Source: Cohnella baijiui
Lineage (GTDB): Bacteria > Bacillota > Bacilli > Paenibacillales > Paenibacillaceae
Length of the DNA: 64,000 bases
Direction: 5' to 3'
NCBI RefSeq assembly: GCF_020731285.1
Contig: NZ_JAJFOW010000004.1
Span: 248,001 to 312,000 of the forward strand
Shown: piece after piece, positions 15,765 through 22,449 of the stretch
Layout: each line of letters begins with the position of its first letter
Position numbering within the stretch: the first letter of the stretch is position 1
Translations under genes and position numbers: made by a program
The notes under the pieces: model-generated
The model's input: only the letters and a program-made list of their open reading frames with translations
What the model was told of the DNA's origin: nothing
Database searches by the model: none

Positions 15765-16331
15765 TTGACCCGGGGATTCGTCGTTCAGCCGCACTGGCAT
15801 ACGAACGTTACGGAGCTCGTCTTCGTGATCGGCGGCGAAGTGGCGACTTCCGTCTTTAATCCGTTCTCGCAAAAGCTGATGACGTATCGCCTGAAGCCAG
15901 GTCAAGTCGCGCAGTTTCCGAAAGGCTGGTTCCACTGGATCGTCGCGTTGTCCGACAAGGCGCATCTCCTGACGATCTTCGATCATCCGACGCCGGACGT
16001 CGTCTACGGATCGGACTTTCTCCGCTTTCTGCCGGAGGAGGTGGCGAGCCGCGCCTACTGCGTCAACGAGGAGGCGTACGCCGAAGCGGTCGCCCCGATC
16101 CGGGAGTCGGTCATTCTCGGGCCGCCTCCGGGCTGCAGGCAGCGCGAGGACGGCGAAAGTCCGTACAGCCGGCTCCCGTCTTCGTACCCGGGGCTGCAGC
16201 CTTTCCCATCCCCTTACCCGGCTTGCGATCCCTGCATGCAGCAGGAGCTATATCCCGCTTATCCGCCGATGCAGCCGGGGCCTTATCCGCCGCAGCATTC
16301 GATGGCGTTTCCGGCGTTCGGGGTTCTATGA
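15765..16331 (+). CDS. cupin-domain protein, 5' end possibly damaged
   Basis: 188 aa as an ORF from TTG 15765. Single cupin: PHWHTNVTELVFVIGGEV supplies the HxH...E metal ligands and FPKGWFHWIVAL the second motif; the tail is Pro/Tyr-rich (YPAYPPMQPGPYPPQ). Oxalate-decarboxylase-like cupins start well before this point. In-frame sequence upstream still reads family-like (FPAIHTGFFNVH) back to about 15711, where TAG 15705 stops it, and no ribosome site precedes TTG 15765. The start is therefore lost, frameshifted or non-canonical. Divergent from murG. Confidence 0.7.
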   Translation: MTRGFVVQPHWHTNVTELVFVIGGEVATSVFNPFSQKLMTYRLKPGQVAQFPKGWFHWIVALSDKAHLLTIFDHPTPDVVYGSDFLRFLPEEVASRAYCVNEEAYAEAVAPIRESVILGPPPGCRQREDGESPYSRLPSSYPGLQPFPSPYPACDPCMQQELYPAYPPMQPGPYPPQHSMAFPAFGVL

Positions 16332-16365
16332 TCGGCTGTGCCGCCTCGGCGACGGCAAAGACCAC

Positions 16366-16400
16366 GGCAAAGGGCCTCCCCTGCGGGCAGGCCCTTTGCC
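16366..16400. terminator. 12-bp hairpin between the cupin and stalk-domain genes
   Basis: GGCAAAGGGCCT / AGGCCCTTTGCC with an 11-base loop, placed between two convergent genes; the T tract is poor on both strands. Confidence 0.55.
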
Positions 16401-16413
16401 TTCGTGGACGCGG

Positions 16414-17751
16414 TTAGTCGATGTTCGCGATGCCCCACTTGCCGTTTTTATCTTTTTTGGCCGTGAACGTGTAGACGCTGTGCCGCGTTTTGCCGTCTTC
16501 CGACTTGTCGTAGCCGATCTCGATGTTTTTGCGTCCCGTCTCCGCATCGTACGGCGCGATCCGCACGAGCTCCGTGAAGCGGAACTGGACGCCCGGGGCG
16601 AGGAGGAAGTCGAAATAATCGCCGTCGGAGGACGACAAGGTGGCCCGGAACGCCGCTTTGTCCTTGGCCGCGATGGCCGCGACGTTCGCCTTGACGAGCT
16701 GGAGGACGGTCTCTTCGTCCGCATCCGCGCCTTTTGGGAAATCGATCGCGACACCCGGCTTGAAGCTCCCCGTACCCGCGCTTTCGGGAGGGAGAATCTT
16801 CGCCGTTTCCTGGCGCTTTTCCCCGTCCAGTTGGTAGACGATTTGTCCTTCCTCAACGTTCGCCGTCCCGCCGATGATGTGCCGGTACCCCGTGCGCGTA
16901 TAAGTTCCCTTGGCATCGACTACGCCGCTTTCCTCGTCGTTGCTGTCGCCCATCATGCCGGAGGAATGCACGTAGAAAGCTTTCTGGAGGGCAGGCTTCG
17001 ATCCTTGGGCTTCCTGCCACTGCTGCTTGAGGAACAGCGACAGCTCGTCGGTATCGCTCTTCAGGCGGGCCTGCCAGGTCGCGACGAACGCGTCCTCCTT
17101 CATTTCAATCCAGGAGACCACGTCGCCTTGAATAAGGTAGAAGCGCAGCGCCTCGCCTTCGGGGAAGAGGAACGTGTTGCTGTAATACTCGCTGTCGTGC
17201 TTCGCGATCAGCGCGGGCCGCTCGCTGTGCAGCCGTCCGAGCGCCAGCTTCATAGCCGCTTTGCGGGCGTGCTCGAGGCTTCCCCCGTTGAGGACGGTTT
17301 GGTCGTCGGCGCCGAGGGGCGACCGGATATACACTTTGCCGTCCTGCCAGTCCACCGGATAGCCGAAGGTCTGAGAGAGCAGCCGCAGCGGCACGTAGAC
17401 GCGTCCCCCGGTCATGCGGGCGGGCGCGTCCAGCGCGAGCTCGTCGGACTGGCCGGGATAAGCGCCGGACAGCTGTGCCTTGTTTTTGCCGATAGTCAGC
17501 TTGACGCGTTCGGACCATTTGCTCACCGTCGCGGTTTGAAGCTTGGCATCCCATGAAACGTCGGCGCCGAGCGCCTCCGCCGCGGCCCGCAAGGGGACGA
17601 GCACCCTTCCGTTCGATAGGAGAGGCGCGGCATCCGTCTGGACGGGCTTGTCTCGGACCATCAGGGGGATCGCGGCGGCCGCGTGGGCGCCAATCGGACC
17701 GCTGGCCAGCAAGAGGGCGAGGACGGCGGCCGGTACGAGCTTTTTCATCAT
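16414..17751 (-). CDS. secreted copper-amine-oxidase-N-type stalk domain protein
   Basis: About 445 aa with a signal peptide (MMKKLVPAAVLALLLASGPIGAHA). Two stalk-domain repeats follow: LLSNGRVLVPLRAAAEALGADVSWD and MTGGRVYVPLRLLSQTFGYPVDW, the pattern common on Paenibacillus envelope proteins. The remaining 280 residues are an uncharacterised region, the end resembling a nuclear-transport-factor-2-like or DUF4829-like fold (VKANVAAIAAKDKAAFRATLSS). Start is at codon 12 or 13 of the longer frame, behind GAAAGG. Probably wall-associated; no enzymatic residues were recognised. Confidence 0.8.
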   Translation of the reverse strand: MMKKLVPAAVLALLLASGPIGAHAAAAIPLMVRDKPVQTDAAPLLSNGRVLVPLRAAAEALGADVSWDAKLQTATVSKWSERVKLTIGKNKAQLSGAYPGQSDELALDAPARMTGGRVYVPLRLLSQTFGYPVDWQDGKVYIRSPLGADDQTVLNGGSLEHARKAAMKLALGRLHSERPALIAKHDSEYYSNTFLFPEGEALRFYLIQGDVVSWIEMKEDAFVATWQARLKSDTDELSLFLKQQWQEAQGSKPALQKAFYVHSSGMMGDSNDEESGVVDAKGTYTRTGYRHIIGGTANVEEGQIVYQLDGEKRQETAKILPPESAGTGSFKPGVAIDFPKGADADEETVLQLVKANVAAIAAKDKAAFRATLSSSDGDYFDFLLAPGVQFRFTELVRIAPYDAETGRKNIEIGYDKSEDGKTRHSVYTFTAKKDKNGKWGIANID

Positions 17752-17844
17752 CCGCACACACCTTTCATTCTCATTTCTGTCCAATTAGACGCAGAGCCCC
17801 GGCATTTGGTTCGCGGAAAATTTGATTATATCCGTTCTGTCGCT

Positions 17845-17873
17845 TTTGCAGGGAGGGCGGTCGGTCGTACAAT
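17845..17873 (+). promoter_or_regulatory. promoter of a tiny transcription unit
   Basis: TTTGCA (17845-17850), 17-bp spacer, TACAAT (17868-17873). Confidence 0.65.
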
Positions 17874-17877
17874 AAGG

Positions 17878-17893
17878 TTGTCGGGCCCGACAA
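17878..17893. promoter_or_regulatory. 16-bp perfect palindrome at the start site
   Basis: TTGTCGGGCCCGACAA, placed where transcription from the -10 box at 17868 would begin; probable operator, or the 5' hairpin of the RNA. Confidence 0.6.
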
Positions 17894-17918
17894 ATCTCCA
17901 TGAAAGGAGCTGATCGCG

Positions 17919-17951
17919 TTGATCTACCATCCTGAGGTGATCTCCGCTTAG
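17919..17951 (+). CDS. 10-residue peptide ORF (MIYHPEVISA)
   Basis: TTG start 9 bases after AAAGGAG (17903-17909), ten codons, then TAG. It lies between a promoter at 17845 and an intrinsic terminator at 17970, so it is the only ORF of a roughly 115-nt transcript. It could be a leader peptide, a signal peptide, or incidental to a small RNA. No family recognised. Confidence 0.4.
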   Translation: MIYHPEVISA

Positions 17952-17971
17952 TCGGAGAGCGCCGTTAAAGG

Positions 17972-17995
17972 GAGGAGGCCGCAAGGCCTCCTTTT
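17972..17995 (+). terminator. intrinsic terminator of the tiny transcription unit
   Basis: AGGAGGCC-GCAA-GGCCTCCT followed by TTTTT. Confidence 0.85.
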
Positions 17996-18002
17996 TCCAT
18001 CA

Positions 18003-18096
18003 TGCAGCATGTATAAGTTTTACCCCTATCCATTTCTGCATGGCCTCCGATAAAAACGTGTCGCCGTCCGGAAAGACGGCAGAGCCGTTTTTACTT
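18003..18096 (+). ncRNA. structured RNA element, copy A (recurs at 51.1 kb)
   Basis: Shares with 51113-51211 the blocks CAGNATG, AAGTTTT, CCATTTCTGNATG, AAAACGTGTCGCCGTC, GACGGCANAGCCGTTTTTAC and TTGG. Two exclusive folds are visible: a long helix GCCGTC/GACGGC closed by AAAACG/CGTTTT with conserved internal loops, or a short terminator ACGGC-AGA-GCCGT with a T tract. That is the layout of an attenuator or riboswitch. Downstream are two more perfect hairpins (CGAACGG/CCGTTCG, 18107-18121; AACCGGGA/TCCCGGTT, 18130-18147). Ligand and target unknown. Confidence 0.55.
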
Positions 18097-18195
18097 GGCT
18101 TTCGACACGAACGGACCGTTCGAGCCATGAACCGGGAGGTCCCGGTTGTCGGACCCCGGACTCGAGATTCATTTTGGAAATTTTTCGTATTTTTG

Positions 18196-18224
18196 TTGTG
18201 GGATGAAAAGGCTTTCTATATACT
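18196..18224 (+). promoter_or_regulatory. promoter of the peptide-CD3324-ABC-DUF1854 operon
   Basis: TTGTGG (18196-18201), 17-bp spacer, TATACT (18219-18224). The leader of about 190 nt contains a 10-codon ORF (ATG 18267 to TAA 18299) behind AAAGGGG and a weak hairpin CACGA/TCGTG with five T residues (18352-18376). Confidence 0.55.
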
Positions 18225-18418
18225 GATACCGTGCACCAAAATTCCAGAGAAAGGGGATTGTTCAACATGCTGCAAGCGACCGAGGGACGAGAGCGCTAAC
18301 TGAATACCGTCATTTCCAGGCGTCATTCGAATGGAATAGGTATTTGGGAAGCACGAGCCGAGGCGTTCGTGTTTTTGTTTTTCAAGAGCACTTATTACTT
18401 GAGAGGAGGAACAGATCG

Positions 18419-18541
18419 ATGGTTCAAATTTTCAAAGAAACCCGATTGGCGTTCAACGGTTATGCGTTCAACGGTTATGCGTTCGAGATGAAGGAGGGCC
18501 AACTTGAATTACAAAAATGGGAGAGATGTGCTTCCCCCTAG
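18419..18541 (+). CDS. 40-aa peptide with AFNGY tandem repeat
   Basis: ATG 18419 lies 6-7 bases after AGAGGAGGA, an excellent ribosome site, so translation is likely. The peptide reads MVQIFKETRL then AFNGYAFNGYAFEMKEG and ends KWERCASP. A 15-bp direct repeat (GCGTTCAACGGTTAT) codes the duplication. It overlaps the start of the CD3324-type gene by 38 bp in another frame, which suggests translational coupling or an upstream regulatory ORF. No relative recognised. Confidence 0.5.
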   Translation: MVQIFKETRLAFNGYAFNGYAFEMKEGQLELQKWERCASP

Positions 18542-18848
18542 CCTGCTTAGGGAATTGCAGAAATACGTTAACGGCGAACTGGTTTACATCCCGCGCCTGG
18601 ATGAGCAGCGCGCCCGCTGGGGAGAAGTGAGCGGAACGAGGAAGCTGCTGGCGGAGCGCAACCGGGATATATGCCGGCTGTACGCGGCCGGGTCGACCGT
18701 CGCGGAGCTGGAGCGCAAGTACCATTTGTCCGCGGAAAGCATTCGCAAGATCATCGTCAAATCTCGTAGACAGCCGATCGTCGGCGGAGGAGTCCATGTC
18801 GATTCAACCTACGCTCCCGGAACCTATTCGCGCTCGACTCTCCGGTGA
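18504..18848 (+). CDS. CD3324/Mor-like small DNA-binding regulator
   Basis: 114 aa from TTG 18504 with AAGGAGG 7 bases upstream. The first 90 residues follow the CD3324-family pattern: LPPSLLRELQKYVNGELVYIPRLDEQRARWGEVSGTRKLLAERNRDICRLYAAG, then a helix-turn-helix TVAELERKYHLSAESIRKIIVKSRR, related to the Mor transcription activator. The last 25 residues (GGGVHVDSTYAPGTYSRSTLR) are read out of frame over the start of the ABC gene, a 53-bp overlap. Probably a local transcription factor of this operon. Confidence 0.75.
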   Translation: MNYKNGRDVLPPSLLRELQKYVNGELVYIPRLDEQRARWGEVSGTRKLLAERNRDICRLYAAGSTVAELERKYHLSAESIRKIIVKSRRQPIVGGGVHVDSTYAPGTYSRSTLR

Positions 18849-20988
18849 GCCCTTATTTAGCGTCAAAACGGATCTGTCTTCGGACGGCCGCTTCGGGGAC
18901 CTGTGGTTCGCGGTCACCGATCAGGAGGTCACCCTCTGGGATGCGGACGGAGAGCCGTCCTTTCGCCTTGACGTGACCGAGCTGTCCGAGGCGCGAGCGG
19001 TAGGCGGCATCGGCGGCGGCACGCTGCTGGCCGATACGGCCGGCGGCCCCGTCGTCATCGCCCGATACACCGCGGCGCTGTCCTCGGCGTTCGGGTTCGC
19101 CGCGAAGCTGATCACCGCCCTGGCCAAGCAGGAGGAGCTGCCGGCCGTATCGGAGAAGGAGTTTCCCCGCTACTGCCCCAGCTGCGGCAACCCGCTCGCC
19201 GAAGGGACACAGTCGTGTCCGATCTGCAAAAGCAAAGGCAAGGTGCTCTTCCGCATGCTGCGTTACGCCAAGCCGTACAAGGCGCAGATGGCGGCGGCCG
19301 TCGTGCTGCTCATGCTGACCACGGTTATCGAGCTGGTCCCGCCCTATCTGACCAAGATCATGATCGACGACGTGCTGCAGCCCAAAAACACCGGCTCGGC
19401 CCTCCTCTGGGTCGTGCTCGGCCTCGGGCTCACCTCCCTCGTCATGTCCGTCATGCAGACGGTTCGCGGCCTTATCGGGGTCTGGGTCGGCTCCAAGCTG
19501 ATGGGCGATCTGCGCAACGACATTTACACCGCGCTCATGCGGCTGTCGCTAGCGTTCTTCGACCGGCGCCAGACGTCGCAATTCGTCGGCCGGATCAACA
19601 GCGACTCGGAGTCGATGCGCCAGTTCATGACCGACGGCGTCATCTGGGTTAGCGGAGAGTCGCTGCGCGTCGTCGCGATCTTCGTCATCATGTTCGGTCT
19701 CGACTGGCGGCTGACGCTGTTCGCGCTCATCCCGATGCCGTTCATGGTGCTCGTCTCCCTGACGATGTGGCCGAAGATCGGGCGCAGATGGTACCAGCAG
19801 TGGCGCTCGATCTTCCGGCTGAACGTGCTGGTGGGCGATTCTCTGCAGGGGATCCGCGTCGTCAAGGCGTTCGGGCAGGAGCAAACGGAGATGTCCCGCT
19901 ACTCGACGGCCAACCGCGAGCTTGTCCGCAACAACATCCGCATCGAAGGGCTGTGGCAGGGCATGTTCCCGCTGTTCTCCTTCGTGGCGGGCATCGGGAC
20001 GCTGCTCATCTGGTACAACGGAGGCTCCTCGGTCATCCGCGGCGACCTGCAGCTCGGCGTGCTCATGGCGCTGATCGCCTACCTGGGCATGCTGTTCGGC
20101 CCTTTGCAATGGGTGAGCCAGATGATCAACTGGGCGAGCCACGCGCTCGCTTCGGCGGACCGCGTATTCGAGATCATGGATACGCCGTCCGACGTGCCGG
20201 ACGCCCGGGACCCGCACCCGATCGGCACGATCCGCGGGGACGTCGTCTTCGAGCGCGTCTCGTACGGCTACGAAAAGCATCATCCCGTCCTGAAGGACGT
20301 GAACCTGAAGGTCAAAGCCGGCGAGATGATCGGGCTGGTCGGGCACTCCGGCGCGGGCAAGTCGACCTTCATCAACCTGATCTGCCGCTTCTACGATACG
20401 GACGAGGGCCGGATTGCGATCGACGGCACCGACCTGCGGAGCATCAGCCAGACCGACCTGCGCAAGCAGATTGGCGTCGTGCTGCAGGAGACGTTCCTGT
20501 TCGACGGCACGATCGCGGAGAATATCGCCTATTCGAAGCCGGACGCGACGCCGGAGGAGATCATGCGGGCGGCGAAGATCGCGAACGCGCACGACTTCAT
20601 CGTCCGGCTGCCGGACGGCTACGACACGCGCGTCGGAGAGCGCGGACACCGCCTGTCGGGCGGGGAGAAGCAGCGGGTGTCGATCGCCCGGGCGATCATC
20701 CACGACCCGCGCATCCTGATCCTCGACGAGGCGACCGCCTCGGTCGATACGGAGACGGAGCGGCAGATCCAGGAGGCGATCTCCCGGCTCGTCAAAGGGC
20801 GGACGACGTTCGCCATCGCCCACCGGCTCTCGACGCTGCGCAACGCGGACCGGCTGGTCGTCCTCGACAAGGGCAAAATCGTCGAGGTCGGCACGCACGA
20901 AGAGCTGCTCGCGATCGAAGGCGGCGCCTATCGCAAGCTCGTCGACGCGCAGAAGGAGCTGTCCAAGATCAAGGGGGTGGAGGGATGA
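18796..20988 (+). CDS. ABC transporter fusion (TMD-NBD) of the DUF1854-associated type
   Basis: 730 aa. An extra N-terminal domain of about 130 aa precedes a zinc-ribbon pair (YCPSCGNPLAEGTQSCPIC). Then a six-helix exporter domain (about 150-430) and an ATPase with Walker A GHSGAGKS, Q-loop QETFLFDG, signature LSGGEKQR, Walker B ILILDEATA and H-loop AHR. In databases such fusions paired with DUF1854 are annotated as cyanophycin-metabolism associated, but no cyanophycin synthetase is in this window. ATG 18796 follows GGAGGAG. The next gene overlaps by 4 bp. Substrate unknown. Confidence 0.9.
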   Translation: MSIQPTLPEPIRARLSGEPLFSVKTDLSSDGRFGDLWFAVTDQEVTLWDADGEPSFRLDVTELSEARAVGGIGGGTLLADTAGGPVVIARYTAALSSAFGFAAKLITALAKQEELPAVSEKEFPRYCPSCGNPLAEGTQSCPICKSKGKVLFRMLRYAKPYKAQMAAAVVLLMLTTVIELVPPYLTKIMIDDVLQPKNTGSALLWVVLGLGLTSLVMSVMQTVRGLIGVWVGSKLMGDLRNDIYTALMRLSLAFFDRRQTSQFVGRINSDSESMRQFMTDGVIWVSGESLRVVAIFVIMFGLDWRLTLFALIPMPFMVLVSLTMWPKIGRRWYQQWRSIFRLNVLVGDSLQGIRVVKAFGQEQTEMSRYSTANRELVRNNIRIEGLWQGMFPLFSFVAGIGTLLIWYNGGSSVIRGDLQLGVLMALIAYLGMLFGPLQWVSQMINWASHALASADRVFEIMDTPSDVPDARDPHPIGTIRGDVVFERVSYGYEKHHPVLKDVNLKVKAGEMIGLVGHSGAGKSTFINLICRFYDTDEGRIAIDGTDLRSISQTDLRKQIGVVLQETFLFDGTIAENIAYSKPDATPEEIMRAAKIANAHDFIVRLPDGYDTRVGERGHRLSGGEKQRVSIARAIIHDPRILILDEATASVDTETERQIQEAISRLVKGRTTFAIAHRLSTLRNADRLVVLDKGKIVEVGTHEELLAIEGGAYRKLVDAQKELSKIKGVEG

Positions 20989-21485
20989 GCGGGGATCTGT
21001 ACGACATCCGCATCTTCGAGCCGAAGGACGTCATGTTCAGCCGGGGGACCGGGGGTGTGTTCCAGGGCGTGCTGGACGGCAAGCCGTATCCGGAGCTCGT
21101 CGTCTACCGCGCGTTTCCGTTCCTCTACACGACGCAGTACCTTTCGATCCGGGACGCGAAGGGCGAAGAGCTCGGCATCGTGCGAGACCTTCGGGAGCTG
21201 GACGAGGAGAGCGCGAAGGAGCTGGAGCAAGAGCTGCAATTCCGCTACTTCTTGCCGCGCGTGACGCGGGTGGACAGCGTCAAGCAGAAGTCCGACCTGT
21301 GGATTTGGGAGCTGCAGACGACGCTCGGCCCGACCCGGATCGCGATGCGGAATCTGCACGAATTCATGCAGTTTCCGGGCGGCAATCGCATCATCCTGAC
21401 CGACATCAACGGCAAGCGCTGCGAGATCGCCGATTGGCAGGCGCTCGACAGCCGCAGCCGTCAGCAGCTCACGGACGTCGTGTAG
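20985..21485 (+). CDS. DUF1854 protein
   Basis: 166 aa, start overlapping the ABC stop as ATGA. Signature stretches are VVYRAFPFLYTTQYLSIRDAKGEELGIVRDLRELDEESAK and PRVTRVDSVKQKSDLWIWELQTTLGP, ending with ITDINGKRCEIADWQALD-like text. DUF1854 proteins are found nearly always next to this ABC type and are presumed partners; the reaction or role is not known. The operon ends at the terminator at 21529. Confidence 0.85.
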   Translation: MSGDLYDIRIFEPKDVMFSRGTGGVFQGVLDGKPYPELVVYRAFPFLYTTQYLSIRDAKGEELGIVRDLRELDEESAKELEQELQFRYFLPRVTRVDSVKQKSDLWIWELQTTLGPTRIAMRNLHEFMQFPGGNRIILTDINGKRCEIADWQALDSRSRQQLTDVV

Positions 21486-21528
21486 GGGCGGCAGGCAGAC
21501 AGGAAAACAGCGAGGCCGAAGCGCAGAA

Positions 21529-21555
21529 GGGCATCCTCCCGAGGGTGTCCTTTTT
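21529..21555 (+). terminator. intrinsic terminator after DUF1854
   Basis: GGGCATCCTC / GAGGGTGTCC (two G-U pairs) with a CC loop, then TTTTT. Confidence 0.8.
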
Positions 21556-21562
21556 GCGATTG

Positions 21563-21571
21563 TGGTAGAAT
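21563..21571 (+). promoter_or_regulatory. extended -10 promoter of the spermidine-synthase-like gene
   Basis: TGGTAGAAT, TG-extended with 5/6 match, about 54 bp before the ATG. Confidence 0.5.
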
Positions 21572-21624
21572 GATCCCGACAGCCCGGCGAAAAGCCGGGA
21601 AACGGCGAGGAAGGAGCGGGCGAC

Positions 21625-22449
21625 ATGCATGTGCTGGATCGGCGATCCGGAATGGACGGGGAGATCTCGGTTTGCGAGCGAACGGAGCTGTACGGCGAGC
21701 TGGGCAAATACCGCTGCCTGCAATTCGCCGACGGGGCCGTTCAAGGCGCGATCGATCTGCGGGACCCGTCCCGCGTCGTATTGGCGTACCAACGGGCGCT
21801 AATTCACTTGATGCCGCACAACGAACCGGCCTTCGAGCGGGCGTTCGTTATCGGGCACGGCGCGGGGACGATCGCGAGCCATTTTGCGGATCGGCAGTTC
21901 AAGGTGGCGGAAATCGACGAAGCGATCGTGTCGCTCAGCAGGCAGTACTTCGGCTATCGGCTGAACAACGTGACCGTCGGGGACGGCCGCCGCGTTCTCG
22001 AAGCCGAGGCGCCCGGCGGCTACGATTACATCCTCGTAGACGCCTTTACCGCCAAGGGGACGCCGCGCCATTTCGCGAGCCTGCCCTTTTTCCGGATGAC
22101 GGCGGAGAAGCTGGGGGCGCGAGGTATGCTATTTCTCAATCTGATCGGCCGGGCGCGCGGCGACAAACGCATCGCGTCCATCTACGCGACTTTGAGGGAA
22201 GCGTACCCGCACGTGTGCGCGTTCTATCTCGGCGGGCACGACGATCCGGGCGGCGGCAATTTTATCCTCGCGGGGGCGAAGCGGGAGATTGGGTGGCGGG
22301 AGGCGCTGATGGCTGGCTTTGCGGAGATGGAGCCGGGGCCTGGGTATGTTTTGGGGGATGACGCATGGAGCATGTGGAGGATGGAGAGAAAAGAAGAGCC
22401 TGTTGAACGTTCAACAGGCTCTCGTGATGGCATGAAAGACGATTTCTAA
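21625..22449 (+). CDS. spermidine/spermine synthase-like methyltransferase-fold protein
   Basis: 274 aa with a SAM-type Rossmann fold: AFVIGHGAGTIASHF (motif I), FKVAEIDEAIVSLSRQYF, NVTVGDGRRVLE and YDYILVDAF, as in SpeE-related proteins. Aminopropyltransferase catalytic residues are not clearly all present, so it may be a SpeE-like protein of other function. ATG 21625 follows AAGGAGCGGG. The last 20 codons (EPVERSTGSRDGMKDDF) are encoded by the terminator of the convergent S-layer gene and overlap its stop by 4 bp, so the C-terminus may be a recent extension. Confidence 0.8.
   Translation: MHVLDRRSGMDGEISVCERTELYGELGKYRCLQFADGAVQGAIDLRDPSRVVLAYQRALIHLMPHNEPAFERAFVIGHGAGTIASHFADRQFKVAEIDEAIVSLSRQYFGYRLNNVTVGDGRRVLEAEAPGGYDYILVDAFTAKGTPRHFASLPFFRMTAEKLGARGMLFLNLIGRARGDKRIASIYATLREAYPHVCAFYLGGHDDPGGGNFILAGAKREIGWREALMAGFAEMEPGPGYVLGDDAWSMWRMERKEEPVERSTGSRDGMKDDF
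22386..22421 (-). terminator. intrinsic terminator of the SLH protein gene
   Basis: GAGCCTGTTGAAC / GTTCAACAGGCTC, 13-bp perfect stem, with TTCTTTTCT following on the minus strand. It lies inside the 3' end of the convergent spermidine-synthase-like CDS. Confidence 0.85.
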
